Positions 47,923 through 60,311 are shown, counted from the stretch's first letter. The stretch is 64,000 nucleotides of DNA from Nissolia schottii (GCA_003254905.1 QANU01109800.1:316362-380361), one strand, 5' to 3'. Program-made: numbers and translations. Notes: generated by a model not told the origin, from the letters alone.

Positions 47923-47977
47923 TGGAGAGAGAGGCAAATGGCAAAATGAAAGCGATCAGATGGAAGATCCATGATCT

Positions 47978-48807
47978 CTAGAGCAGCAGTGATAGAAGAG
48001 CGCATCCGAGTACAAAGCTCCCAACCATGTTCTTGGAGGACCACAACTTCTCTACCCCACTCTGCAATGCCACAAACACCAAGTTGGATTAATTACTTTA
48101 CTTTACTATGTTACATTGTAACAAACCCTTATTAGTACTGCATGTGATCTTAAATCTGACAGGACTAACAAAAACAATAACACATAATAAACTGTGACGA
48201 CGTCGTCTGGAGTTAGCTGAAATATATAGAGACATGAGGAAGAGGTAAAAAGAGTTACATTGTCGCTAGCTGGAGCGAGAGACGCAAGGCTGGGACCGGG
48301 AGCTTCTGAAGGGGACACTGGTGCCACTGCCGGTGCTACTTCCGGTGACTTACTCTTCACCGGAACAGGAGCCGGAGAAGTCGCCGGTGGAGCCGAAAGA
48401 GGTGTTGGAGTGAGTGCGGGAGGAGGCACGGCTGGTGGAGGAACTGCTGGCGGGGGCGTCGCAGGAGGAGGGGAGGCGGGCGGCGGGGAAGCCGGAGGAG
48501 GAGAGGCGGGAGGAGGAGACGCCGGAGGAGGAGAGGCAGGGGGAGGCGATGCAGGTGGCGGGGAAGACTGGACCGGTGGAGGAGTGGCTGCTGGCGGAGG
48601 AGAAGACTGGACGGGGGGAGGGGAAGACTGGACGGGCGGAGGAGAAGATTGGGGAGTGGGAGGAGCAGGGGTGGAGGTGGGAGGAGTAACGGTGGGAGTG
48701 GGAGGAGCGGGTGAAGTGGTTGGGGAGGTGGAGGGAGATTGGGCTCCGACGGTGGCTACGGCGACGCAGATGAAGGCAAGGAAGAGAATGGTTGATCGGT
48801 CCATCAT
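47978..48807 (-). CDS. Classical arabinogalactan protein, GPI-anchored, 2 exons (210 aa)
   Basis: Exons 48807-48259 and 48061-47978, GT..AG intron, phase 0. Residues 1-22 are a signal peptide (ending ...VATVGA before QSPS). The mature chain is Pro/Ala/Ser/Thr-rich: QSSPPPV repeats, then about six tandem SPPPA units, then AP/SP dipeptides and a short Lys-bearing 'VKSKSPEVAP'. Exon 2 supplies the hydrophobic tail 'MVGSFVLGCALLSLLL' after a small-residue omega site near 'SDNSG', as expected for GPI anchoring. Such proteins are hydroxylated, heavily glycosylated and held at the plasma membrane/cell wall. SPPP motifs add extensin-like character. The start was set at the first of two adjacent ATGs. 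TATTTATT about 75 bp upstream (minus strand) may serve as TATA box. Antisense Gly-rich frames are shadows. Confidence 0.93.
48465..48560 (-). repeat. 15-bp coding minisatellite in the AGP gene
   Basis: Imperfect tandem 15-bp units encode the SPPPA repeats. Such arrays commonly change copy number. Confidence 0.75.
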
Positions 48808-49227
48808 GATGGGGCGATGAGAGAGAGTGAAGGGTGTGGAAGGAGTTGAGGTTAAGAGGAGGAGGGGAAGAAGGTGTGAGAATAAATAGGCCTCTATATT
48901 CTTGTGTTGTAGTAATGGCCACATTACACTTTTTTTATTTTCTTATTATTAGATTAGATTAGATGCAACGTGATCTACAAGTTTGCACTCATTTCATTCA
49001 GTTTATGGTTTTTTTTTTTCCTTTTGGAATTGTAGTTTAGGGTCAAAATTTGTTAGATGATGACAAAAATTATCTCATTAGCTTGTGACTTCGATTAAAT
49101 AAAAGTGTTATTTGGATGTACGAATCATGTTAATAGATTTCGTGATGTATTATGAGAAAATGATAAGATTTTTGTAACTTTTAAGTGGTTTAAATAATAT
49201 TTTTATTATGCATGTTTTTTTTATGAA

Positions 49228-49380
49228 TGTTATTTTTATAATAAAATTTAAACAACAATTATCTTACTCTTTCATAAAAGTGTGAGTCTCATCATAAATA
49301 AAAAATGTAAACATAATAGAACTCATGCTTTTATGAAAGAGATATATAATTGTTATTCAAATTTTGTTCTATATTTAACA
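49228..49380. mobile_element. Short foldback MITE
   Basis: 153 bp: arms of about 70 bp, left 'tgttatttttataataaaattt..aacaattatcttactctttcataaaag' and right reverse complemented 'tgttaaatatagaacaaaattt..aacaattatatatctctttcataaaag', with almost no loop. It would fold into a near-complete hairpin. Confidence 0.7.
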
Positions 49381-51705
49381 TTTTTTCTTCTTCTTTTTGT
49401 AATGGATCCCACATTTACTAAGTATGGGCGTTGGTTGTAGGTGATTTTAGGTTGCTGAAATATTATTACTCTTTAATTTATTTTTCCCCATTTGCTTAAT
49501 GTATTTCCGAATATATTCATGTAATTAATGAATAATGATTAAGAGGCGACTACTCAACATTGCGAGAAAAAGAAAAACCAAAGTCAACTTGTCTCTTTTT
49601 AAATAGAAGGAAAGAAAACTTGTCTATTCTTTACATTGAAGCATTAATTATGCTAAATTATTAATATATTCGTAATAATTTTGTGCTATACATTTATTTA
49701 TCCTCACAATACTTTCAAGGAAATTCCATATACTTTTAAGTAATTTCATGGTATATGGAATCAACTTCAAGTTCGCCATTGTGAATTAGGTAGTGTCTCA
49801 TTAGTAAAATCGCACTATTGTAATTGCAAGTAGCGGAATTCTTCTCCTAAGAAAGTTAAAGTTGCCCTTTTATCTTTTTTCAAAAAAGAAGTTCAAGCTT
49901 ACCATTTCCATATACCAACCACACTTAAATATGAAATATTAGTCACACATCAAATAACTTATCTACTATCCATGTAGAGACTTTGCAATTTTTTTTGATA
50001 TTACGTGACTATTAATACATTAATCTTTTCCAATTTCGCAATTTCATTTTACACTTTTTCATGATCGAATTAGCGGCTGAAGATATGAGTGATTACGGAG
50101 AAAGTCACGTCATAAAACTAAAAAAGATTACGTAGAAAGTGTGTTAACTTTAATTTCAACTTTAATTTGTAATTAAAAATGGACGGGGACAAAATAGGGC
50201 TAACAATGAATTGTATGTTATGATGGCATGACAGTAACCACCAAAATGATTGAGGGACATATGCTAACTGTTTCCAACTTAAGAATGATAATGCTGGTTG
50301 GAGGACATGTAAATAATTGGCATACTTTCCAACTTTATATTGAATATAATCCGAGATGCATAATTTAAAGGTGCATATCATTTCATACTAAAGAGAAAAA
50401 GTAAAATTACAATACAAATATTAAAATTAATATTCTAAAAGAATCTAACAACAAATTATGGCAGTGTGACATTACTTTCCTAATCTTTCTTTTGCAAAAT
50501 TTAAAGATACTTGTGCAATTTGCTTATCACTAATCTTTCTTTTTAATACTAGTATTTCTTAATTAACTCAAAGGGTGTGCTCTGTTTGTTCTGCTTGTGT
50601 TGAGAAACACATAAATTGATTTGTCGCTTACAATGAATTTTTTGTTGAATATGGATACAGGAATCAGGGATATGGAGGTTCTGTATTAATCTAATTTTGC
50701 GAAAACAAAATGTGAATTTTCAGAAAGAGAAAGGAATCACAATCAGTAGGTAAGCTTTTATATTTGTAGTTCATGTCCCAATTTCTGATGCTTTAACTTA
50801 TAAGTATGCTACGTGTCCGGTAAAGCCATAGTATATGGAAATCAGATGCAACGAATCTAAAATATATGAATAAAATTAAACATGCACGAATGAGAAACGT
50901 ACCACATCAGAAACTGGAAAAAGATACTTTACCATTCTTGATGTAAGAAATTGGGATTGGGAATGTATTTTGTTTAATTTTCTCTGGAATGGAATGTATT
51001 TTTAAGTTTATTTTTTGCTATCACTCTAATTTTGCTTTACCTCTTCTTTTTTTTTGTATTACCCTTTTCTTTTATGTACGCATGGTACAAGATCTATTTT
51101 GAAAACGTAATTCTTAAAACTTCCTCTCTGTGAACTCGTAAACAGTACAGATATATAATATTGTAAGGTTTTTATATCTGTATGCTCTAATTAGAAACAT
51201 CATATATCATAGAGAGAATAATGTGAGAGATGTGGGTCATCATGTGGCTTCATTTTTGTACTAGTCCTCATGGTATGGCTTGGCATGTCATGTGTGATTT
51301 GTACGCTAAGTTGGGGCTGCAGGAAAGAAAGCTATAAATGGACCGGTTGGTACCATAAGATGAATGTCCAGTGGCCACGTACTCCTAGCCAGCATTCACT
51401 ATCAAAGACAAGACACAACAATTGAACAAAGACACAAAGACAAATTCTTTTTGTATTTTTTACATTTCATTAAATTTGAGATAGAAGAAACAACAAATTT
51501 TTGCATAAATAAACATAAAATTAAGTTTTGGAGAGACAACATTTATCCTTTTTTGTCCCATTTTTCTATCTCGAGAACACAACTATAAAATTTTGTTATT
51601 TGAACCATTAAAATAGATAGACATAACAATAACAAGTCTCACAAAAACACGAGACTCATAAAGTACATGCTAGATATCATATTTACGTGAGATGAGTGTT
51701 TAGGT
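49381..51705. other. AT-rich intergenic DNA
   Basis: No gene recognised. The stretch at about 51400-51600 ('caaagacaagacacaacaattg' to 'ctatctcgagaacacaac') resembles a diverged Tourist-like MITE of the 56460 type. Confidence 0.35.
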
Positions 51706-51715
51706 GTCCATCATA

Positions 51716-53184
51716 GAGTTTTTTGCTCTTTTACCCTCGTCAGAGGAAATAATTACTAAAATACCATCGTTTCAAAACATTTTACCAAACTACCACCGTT
51801 TAGACTGACATGGATTCCGCGGACCGTGTGGACGACCACATCAGAATCGTCAACATAGTTGGCGAATTCCCTACAAACCGAAATACATTATTTGTACTAA
51901 ATTCGCCAACGTGGTAGGTGAATTCAACATGAATTCGCCACCTATGTTGGTGAATCACTACCCACGTGGACCTTGCTAACCGGTTCGGAAGAAAATCATA
52001 TAAAACTATGCACACAAAACTCTTAATATATATGATGGAGGTGCAAAAGTCTAAAAAACATGATTTCCCGGATAAGTGCAAAAGTCCAAAAAAATATGCT
52101 TGCAAAAGACCAATACGCTCTTTGTCGTGCGCGCAGGGGACAAATCCATCGATTTGCACTTTGAAGAGCCCGAATGGCTTGGATTCATGCGCGCGAGCCT
52201 AACTCATTTCTCAATTCTTTTTACCAATACAATAACTACTAAAGGTATATAAACACTTAAAAGGTTTGTGATTTAATCAATGTGGGACTAGAGCTTTTCA
52301 ATTACATGTCTTTAGAAGGTGGATTAGCTTATGTAGTTTTCTTTCCCTTATGTGAGATCTTTCAACCTTATATATTACCTAGTCCCACAGTATATACGTG
52401 TAGTTTCTGCTCTCATAGTATATATATTTATTATTTTTTCACTATGTTTGGAGGGTTTACTTTTCTTCTTTTAAGTAACTACAACATGATTTCTCATGAG
52501 TGAAAGAAGATCGTTTTCTTCTTTAATAATTTAAAACCCTACTAGCTAGCTGGTCTTCGTGACGAACTGATATGATACAACCAACTCAAATATTGGTACA
52601 CAAGTGCAAAAAAGAATCTTAATCTCCTGTGTTAAATTTAAATCTAATAATTTACATTTGGTGATTACAACTTCTTCATTGTATGATAGTACATATTATA
52701 AAGATAGGATAAAATCTTATTTTAGTTCTCAAAAAAATTTATACGCCATATTAATCATTTAATTGTAATTGTAATTATGTAAGGTTCTCAAAGATTTAAA
52801 ATGTTATCATATTTAATTTAATTTAATTTAATTTTTTGGATAATTAAAATAACAAGACAAAAGGATCAATAATAGTCTACTTATTTTGAATATTTCAGGA
52901 AATTATATATTTTGGATGACTAATTATATATGTGAGCATACTAAAATAGAGTTTTAATCTATTTTAAATTAGTGTTTTACATCTTTTTCGATGACTTATT
53001 GTGAGGCTTTATACTCTTACATATGTGTATATATATTAATAGATGCATATGCATGCTGGATTCTTGCCGTAGCTAGGTATAGGGTGTTTTGTTAGCCCAA
53101 AAGGCGATAGTTTGGTAAAATGTTTTGAAGCGAGAGTATTTTGATAATTACTTCCTCTGACGAAGGTAAAAGAATAAAAAACTC
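51716..53184. mobile_element. Mutator-like element, non-autonomous, 1.47 kb
   Basis: The terminal inverted repeats are about 85 bp. Left: 'gagttttttgctcttttaccctcgtcagagg'. Right, reverse complemented: 'gagttttttattcttttaccttcgtcagagg', continuing to 'aaaacattttaccaaacta'. The flanks tccatcata (51707-51715) and tctatcata (53186-53194) form a 9-bp target duplication with one mismatch (10 bp if the shared g is counted). This fits the Mutator superfamily. No transposase domain is visible. The left interior (51800-51960) holds repeated 'gaattcgcca' units also present at window positions 1-75. The interior at 52260-52400 looks unrelated and may be captured sequence. Confidence 0.82.
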
Positions 53185-53228
53185 GTCTATCATATTAAGA
53201 GTTTCACTATATTATTTAGTCTCACATA

Positions 53229-53232
<4 letters not shown>

Positions 53233-53271
<39 letters not shown>
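53233..53271. repeat. (TA)n microsatellite
   Basis: About 19 TA units directly right of the Mutator-like element. Confidence 0.95.
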
Positions 53272-53279
<8 letters not shown>

Positions 53280-53955
53280 GATAAGATAATTTTTATAAGA
53301 GTTTGAGGAACCTTTCATATAAGTTAACTTTTTTAGGCTCACTCATTTTTAAGATTGTATCAGACTTGTGTTCAAAACATCCGGTAACATAGATAAACAC
53401 ATTTTTGCTAATGTGATAAGAATTAAATGAATGATAGTATAAAAGTTAATAATGTGCACAGGGGCATAACAATTAAAGTTGTAACCAAATTACAAAGGCT
53501 CAAAACGGATGATTGATGGTTGGCAATATCTGTAATGAGCTAAAAGCCATAATCACGGCCATGGCACACCCAGCTATGGTGGTGGGGACTTCGGCCTCTG
53601 GTGGTAATAAAACATTATTATTTGGATGCACGTGTCTTGTTTGCTTTTGGTTGAATGAAAGTTTGGTAAATCTCATCAAAATGGGAACAGTGCCAATTAA
53701 GGAAGAAAAAGTGATCGTCAGGGTAGACTTTGCTTAGAAAACAATCCAAATTTCATGTCAGCTTTACAAAACATTATTAGCAGTAATGCATAGAGTGTAT
53801 TAATTTATCATCTTATTATGTTCAATAGCCATACGTATATATCGAAAAACTAGGTAGGAAAACTAAAATAGAACTAAATTATTTTTTTTAGATATGTAGA
53901 TGCAATTTTATTGGCACCAAACCGAAACTCGAATAAATATTATTGAACTGCGTTA

Positions 53956-54210
53956 CTCTCATTGTCTACAAATAAGAGATTTTTTTAAGAGATTTTTGCA
54001 CACTTATTAAAAAATTATTAATATTACATAAATACACAAAAGATTTCCATTGGTTTAACAAATTTATCCTTTTATTTTTCTCAGATTCTCTATATTAAAA
54101 TTTCTTTCTCTATTAAATAAGGATAAAATATAAAAATAAATAATTAATACTACATTAAGATTTTAAAATGACAACAATATCTTTTTTCTTCTAAAAATAC
54201 TCGGATGGAG
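53956..54210. mobile_element. Possible Stowaway-type MITE
   Basis: 255 bp between TA dinucleotides (53954-53955, 54211-54212). The right end reverse complemented, 'ctccatccgagtattttta', and the left end, 'ctctcattgtctacaaat', resemble the CTCCCTCCGT... termini of Stowaway elements with several mismatches. Confidence 0.45.
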
Positions 54211-54212
54211 TA

Positions 54213-56459
54213 GATATAATTCTCTATAATATGTTAATTAGTGCTATCCGCCGTACGATTGGTTAAATTCCATTTGGCATGGTTTTTTGAACTTTCAAGT
54301 ATATATTTTTTATGTACATAACCTTTTAACTACCACAACAGGGTGTTCTCTGAAAGGGAGAGCATATCCATACCTCAACAACCAACTGATACACTTTCTA
54401 ATTAAGTCTCAATTGCATACATGAGAAAGTCATTAAACTTCCTCCATTATTGCATGCATGAGAAATCTGATAGAGGTGGGGTTACTAGTTATAATTACAA
54501 TAATATAAGTGGTGATTTTAACAACAAACTAAAAGTTGAATATTTTGTCTACATATACTCATAGAGTGTCCCCACCAATCGGTCAAGGTGGTACGATTTT
54601 TAGTTCTTTAACTAATGATCTCGAATTTAAGTTTTGGAAATGAATTTTTTGTTAAGAGATCTTTATCTCTTACTAAGACCTAATTCAAGTTCTAGGAATG
54701 AAAATAATATTGTTGAAAGATTTTTATCCCTTATAATAATTTACAGTCAAGTTTCTATTAATAAAACTCAGATGTGGATGGTTGAATTCCTCTCCTTTTT
54801 AATTTTCTTTGTTGCCTTCAGTAGAGAATACTTGCGAGGAAAAAAAATGGTTGTACAACCATGTGGAGAATAACTAATGAGATTACAAAACAATTAATGC
54901 TGATTTTTTTTTAAAAAAAAAAACAATGAATCTGCCACTGTTAGTTGTTACTTTACCTTTTATATATTACTTTCAATTAATATTTTATGATCATTTAGCA
55001 TTTCTTATTGTTTCTTTTTGACAAAGAGAGAAGAAATTCTTATATCTTTCATGCAGGAAAACTTTTTCTTCCTCCATCATACATATCCAACATACAATCT
55101 CCTTACTCATTTTTTTTTTCTCTCTTCTTTACTTAATTTTAACGGTCAAAATATTTTATTTTAGGAAATAAAAAAATCTTAATCCATGGCAGATGTAAGA
55201 ATGATTCCACGGAGAGAAAGCACAATACAAGTGACAAGTGTATGATCAGATTAACAAACTTTAGAGATTTGGTTGGGTTAGCTAGTTTGTTTGTTTAAAG
55301 GTCGATATTTACATTTTGTGAGATCTTGATGATGCCTACTCTTCAGCTTGCATTTGTTAGGTGGTTTCTTTTCCCTTTACTAGGTTATCTTCATTCCCAT
55401 TAATTATTTTGGAGTCGTCAATCCACAGCTTTCGTCCTATTATTGGCTGCTATATGTGTATACTTTGTGGACACGATCTTATAGTAGGAGCAACATCGTT
55501 GTTCTTCATTTTCTTCTTCTCTTTCAAGCATTGATTGTTATGAGCTTATGTCGTATATTAGCACGAGGTTCATATGAGCTGTGTCCTTTTTATTTTTGGC
55601 TAATTAATTACCCGTAATATATTTAGTCCTTTCTCACTTCTCAATATCTCTTTTGTTTTGTGTTGCTTGTATTAAAAGGGTGCCCCATAAATGGAGAGGT
55701 TGTTAACAAGATTTAAATCTGTAAGTCACAAGGCAATCACTTTAATGTTGCGTTAATGTGTTGTTTATATTATATATTTAAAAAAATGAAATTGATAATT
55801 AAAGATCACTTGAGTGATAAGATAGAGATAAATGATAATGATTAATTAGCTAGGGAGAGTAGGATGAATTTACTAACCAAAGTTGCTCCAATATGTAATA
55901 ATTAAGAATATAACAAATCAGATCAAAGTAAAGTGGTAGTTGGGTGGTGAATGCGTGATGTAAACAAGAAAAATTCACATCTTAATTTCCATCGATTTTT
56001 TGGTGGCACATAGATATCATTAATTGTTCTTAGGCCTTTTCTTTTCCAAAACGGTAATCACAAGATCCAGTAAGTTGCTCTGGCTGGGGTTGTAGTTAAG
56101 AAAGAAAAGTAGAAATCCCAACTTGAAGCGACCACAGAGTTGGTGATCTGTGATAATTATAAAGACATAGCATTAGATTTAATAATAATAATAATAATAA
56201 CAACTAGTTTTTTGGGCCTAAAAAAATTTGGCCCAGTTTGAAACAGATTGATCCCAAAAGTCCATATAAATAATATCAAATTTTCTATTCAGCAAAGTTT
56301 CTTTAANCAAGCCAGTAGCATCCGTAGTTCATTATCTCTTCAGCCTAAAATGGAAGTAAACCTCTGATTACCCTAATTTTTACTATTCACAAAACTTAAA
56401 CTTGAGACATATTTAAAGGCAACAAGTGTATATTTAGAAGACTTACTTAATGTCACTTA
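54213..56459. other. Intergenic DNA
   Basis: No gene recognised. An A-box/B-box-like pair at about 54565-54625 ('ggtcaaggtggta', 'gatctcgaattt') could be an old tRNA-derived SINE. A (TAA)n run lies at about 56180-56200 and an ambiguous base at 56307. Confidence 0.35.
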
Positions 56460-56641
56460 GCTGCGTTTAATATCAGAGATAGACACGAAATAAATTTTTT
56501 TGGTATTTTTTGCACCTTGTTAAAGTTAGAATAAAAGAGACAATAAATTTTTGCTTGAAGGGACACAAAATTGGAACCTAAAGAAATAGAAATTTTCACT
56601 GTCTCTATCCCTTGTCCCGTCTTCGATACCAAACACTACCT
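56460..56641. mobile_element. Tourist-like (PIF/Harbinger) MITE
   Basis: 182 bp flanked by the trinucleotide tta on both sides (56457-56459, 56642-56644). The ends are inverted repeats with mismatches: gctgcgtttaatatcagagat and ggtagtgtttggtatcgaag. The 'tgtttggta' terminus, 3-bp TTA duplication and size fit Tourist-like elements. Confidence 0.6.
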
Positions 56642-56804
56642 TAACATATACAGGGAATTTATTTATTTATTTATTGGTCGAAATGGAATTTATTTGATGT
56701 CACACATACTTTGAGGAATACATTTTTTTTTGGGTCATAAAATGAAGAAAAAAAACTAATCTAAGCATGCTGAAAGTCCATAAAGAGTCTTGTGCTCTTC
56801 ATTT

Positions 56805-56810
56805 TGGGCC
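56805..56810 (+). promoter_or_regulatory. Site II (TGGGCC) motif upstream of SEC61 gamma
   Basis: TGGGCC within 'attttgggccttc', about 125 bp before the start codon. Further TGGGCC/GGCCCA copies occur at about 56212 and 56232. Such motifs are frequent in promoters of plant housekeeping genes, which suits SEC61 gamma. Confidence 0.4.
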
Positions 56811-56932
56811 TTCATGACAAAGAGAGTGTCAGCTTATTTTTGATATTATTTTAGGCACTGTTGCATGTAAAAACCAAAAAGGCGATCGTTCAATTGAGAC
56901 CAAACGAAGGAAGAAGAGTGAAAAGAGAGAAA

Positions 56933-57239
56933 ATGGACGCCATTGATTCTGTCTTCGATCCCCTCAGAGAGTTCGCAAAGGACAGCGTCAGGCTCGTTAA
57001 ACGATGCCACAAACCAGATCGCAAAGGTATATATCCCTTTGGATCTTAGTTTTTCTTCTTTCTTATTTTTTTTTGTAAAATTTATTTTCCTATGAGATCT
57101 TGATTCTTCCGATGCGTTTCCAGAATTCTCCAAGGTCGCTGTTCGTACCGCCATTGGCTTCGTCGTTATGGGATTCGTCGGCTTCTTCGTCAAGCTCATC
57201 TTTATTCCTATTAACAACATCATCGTCGGATCTGGTTAG
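56933..57239 (+). CDS. SEC61G: Protein transport protein SEC61 subunit gamma, 2 coding exons (69 aa)
   Basis: Exons 56933-57026 and 57124-57239; the GT..AG intron splits the Glu codon after its first base. The 69-residue product is the exact usual size for plant Sec61 gamma. The N-terminal amphipathic helix '[20 protein letters not shown]' is followed by a basic cytosolic stretch ([12 protein letters not shown]) and one tail-anchored membrane helix, '[20 protein letters not shown]', ending NNIIVGSG. It is part of the heterotrimeric ER translocon, clamping the alpha-subunit channel for co-translational import. The TAG stop is directly followed by a GT donor; a third, non-coding exon begins after the AG at 58900, so the gene has a 1.66-kb 3'UTR intron. 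A junction this close to the stop should not trigger nonsense-mediated decay. Confidence 0.96.
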
Positions 57240-59260
57240 GTATATAATTTTTAATTTTATTCCTTCACATTTTTTTTTTCGTATTATGTATCTTTAAAAT
57301 TATTTTCGTGGATCTCTCTGTTTTCTCTCTGCACAATTATGAAATTGTGATTTGGATTTGCATTTTTTTTTTTGGGGATAAAATTTTACTATCCTTTTGC
57401 TTTCCATAGCTTAGCCTGTTTGGATGATTTGCTGTTGTCAAATTGTGTTTCGTATTGAGAACTTTTTGTCTAGTTTTTGAATTGTGAATGTGTCATACCA
57501 TTCATAAAACCACCAATGGAAAAACTTAAATATTTTTGATTCCGTGCGTTTAACATGATAAAAATACTTAAATCTCAAATAAATATTGAGAATTCACATA
57601 TCATCACTAAGAAAATAGTACTCCAATAGTACCTTAAAGCCATCGTAGCCAATAATTCATTACTAAACTCATAAGTTGCAATTCTTTAGCAAGTGACTAT
57701 CTGATGCCTTCGTTTCAAAAGAATGAAAACCAAACAATGAAATAGTCAAATCGGGTGCGTTTAGTAAAGCTCTTTAGTTCCTTTCATTTAACAATTAAGA
57801 TTTATTTACTCTTCAATTTCTTGTAATTTCTCGAATAAGAATTGATGATCCAAAAGTTTTTCAAAAAGGGATTTACTGAATCGCTGAATTGGGTGAATCC
57901 ATCAGTCATACAGAATCACGCCAAATAGTATGTTTCTTACGCAACTGATTCACTACATGATACAAGTGGCTAGCATGTTCAATCGTATCAAATTGTGCAA
58001 TTCAAATCTTGAACTGTAAGATTCTAACAACTACTTGTTACAGTATTGTCCTGTGGTAGCTACAACAATTTTGTATTTATGGTTTTGTGTGAAAATGGGT
58101 ATAAAATGAGAATTATAAAGTTCATTTTGAGTACAGAATTTGGTTACTGTTCTGTTGTGTGACACTGTGACTGTCAACCATAATGAGTTGACTTGCTTGT
58201 GGCCATATGTGATCATTATTTGGATGGGATGATCAAAGAGGATTGTAGATCTACCAGCACAACTTTCATCTTTCCAGATCTTAGAGCCCAATAGTTTGCC
58301 TACACCAGTAAACTTTACTATTTTTCTATTGTTATGGTGGTACTGTCACTTTGCAAGCTTTTTCCTTATCCTACTGCATGCTTATATTACTTTCAGTCAT
58401 ATTTGGCTGGTGACTTCTTTTATCTGACTGTGGTATGTATGTTCTGTGTTGCTTCCGCTTATGTTTAACAATGTAACTCTTGATGTGGAATTATTTGGTA
58501 CATCCTATGCATTGATGGGTGAATTGGTTGGATTATAAATTGATTTTGTGGGATAAAATCTACTGCAGCTATTTTTATGTAAACATATTTGACAATAAGG
58601 TATTTCTGATTTTATCAAGTGACAACCTTCAATATGTAATCAGTGACTACACGCAGTCAAACATCTCACAGAACAATTTCTGCACTGTTACATGTGTTGG
58701 AGGGGATCTGTGATTATTTCCTACCTTTGCTCTAAGGAGCCTATGTAAATCAATGAAATTGCTTGTGTGATGATTGTTTGTAAAAGCAACTTAGCAACAT
58801 TTTGTTTTTTCTTTCCTTCGGTATTTCAAGCTTTCAACATTCATTGACAGCTTATAATAGGTTGTCAAGCTTCTAAATAACTCTCGGTTTATCTTCGCAG
58901 GATGATGGGAACTATAACACCTGAGGAGTTAAAATGGTCGAGTAAATAGAGGCATAAAGAGTTCCCAGTTTAACATATGTTGAAATGCACTTAAATCTTA
59001 GTTCTGCTGTGTTTCATTTTTAGTTTTTCCGCCCTTGTTATCTTTGGGAACATAACAGTTTTGAGATGTGAAATTTGATTTATTCTAGTGTTAAACCTCG
59101 ACACATTGTTTTGATTTAGAATTAAGGAAGAAAATAGTTGAGGAATTGCTGTTTTGCTATGAGACTTTGTTTCCTTTCTTGAATTATTGATGGGGTTTGG
59201 GGATCCGGGATCCAACTGATCCCTTGCATACATGACAAGCTAATATTTCATTTACAATCA
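57240..59260 (+). other. SEC61 gamma 3'UTR intron and final non-coding exon
   Basis: Intron 57240-58900 (gtatat..cttcgcag). The terminal exon starts at 58901 and runs to roughly 59100-59260. No ORF of note lies inside the intron. The end of the transcript is not defined. Confidence 0.7.
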
Positions 59261-59431
59261 ATGAAAAATTACACTCAAGTAAATTATTAAAGATGTAGAT
59301 AATTTTTACGCCGGTGAGAACACCCAATATCATTTTGGAATCTTAAAAGAGAGAGTTTCACTCTTATAAAATGAGTGATCTAATTTAATTTCAATGTTGT
59401 TTAATTTCACTCTTATAAGTATCGTAAGACT

Positions 59432-59900
59432 TTAATATTCTCTCATGTTCAGGACATCTGAAGTTTTGAGTAAGCAAGATTGGATATTTACAGTTGATCT
59501 ATTAGCAATCTGAGGATAAATTCTTTTTTTAATAGCAAGAATTTCTAGGGGCAAAGAGGCCCCAGTTACATCATTGACAACGAGAGTAGTCAGACTAAGC
59601 GGAGGTTGGCTCCAAAAGTGGAGGTAACTATCGTTGTCTAGAGCCCAATTGGCTAAGCCATCCGCAACAGAGTTTCCAATTCCTTGAGTGTGGGCAATGG
59701 AGACTTGCCAATTCTGGTTAAGCAACCGCTAGATGCGATTGACGATGTAGCCATAAACTGAGTGATTTGGGTTGTTATCTAAGATGAGGCAGATAGTAGC
59801 TTGTGAATCGCTTTCAATGATCAATTTTTATGCAATCTTTTTCACATGTGATTTCAAGCCCTATTAAATCAATAAGGAGCTTTGCGGTTAAAGTCGGCTA
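59432..59900 (-). pseudogene. LINE-derived RNase H (RVT_3-like) remnant
   Basis: On the minus strand, 'LIIESDSQATICLILDNN' lies at about 59830-59770. After an in-frame stop comes 'LLNQNWQVSIAHTQGIGNSV' and 'ADGLANWALDNDS' to 59432. The ESDS..H....N..AD pattern is that of the RNase H-like domain at the C-terminus of plant LINE polyproteins. Stops at the domain start and middle mark it as dead. No LINE tail or target duplication was found. Confidence 0.75.
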
Positions 59901-60311
59901 AGAGCTGATGCGGGAAGCAAACCTGAGAATCTACTTAGTGTGGATTTACTTACCAAAGTCACCCCTAAAAACACCACTGCAACTAGCGGTATTCTCACCT
60001 TAATAATCTAATGATAAAATGTCTTACTTTTATCTGTTAAAGTGATTTGATATTGATAAATAGGATAAATTTTAATATTTTAAAAAACAATTTAATTTTA
60101 CTGTCAGAATTAATTTCTGAGTGTTATCGCTCAAAAATAAAATCAAACATGCCATAAATCAATTACGAATGTGCAGGTACTACATATTAATTGAAGAACG
60201 GAAACATCGTACTTAGAAGAACGAAGTTCAGAGGGCACTACTGACTGAGTATCCACACTCCAAAATGTCCGACATCGTTCTCGGAGACTGCTAACACAGT
60301 AAACCTCTTCC
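59901..60311. other. Upstream region of the PPR gene
   Basis: About 400 bp before the PPR start. The part after 60180 probably contains the promoter and leader; no TATA box is clear. Confidence 0.4.

Noticed and set aside
48260-48820. Long plus-strand Gly-rich frame (186 codons)
   Set aside because: It is the exact antisense of the AGP exon; Pro codons (CCN) read backward give Gly. The minus strand has a signal peptide, splice sites and a GPI tail.
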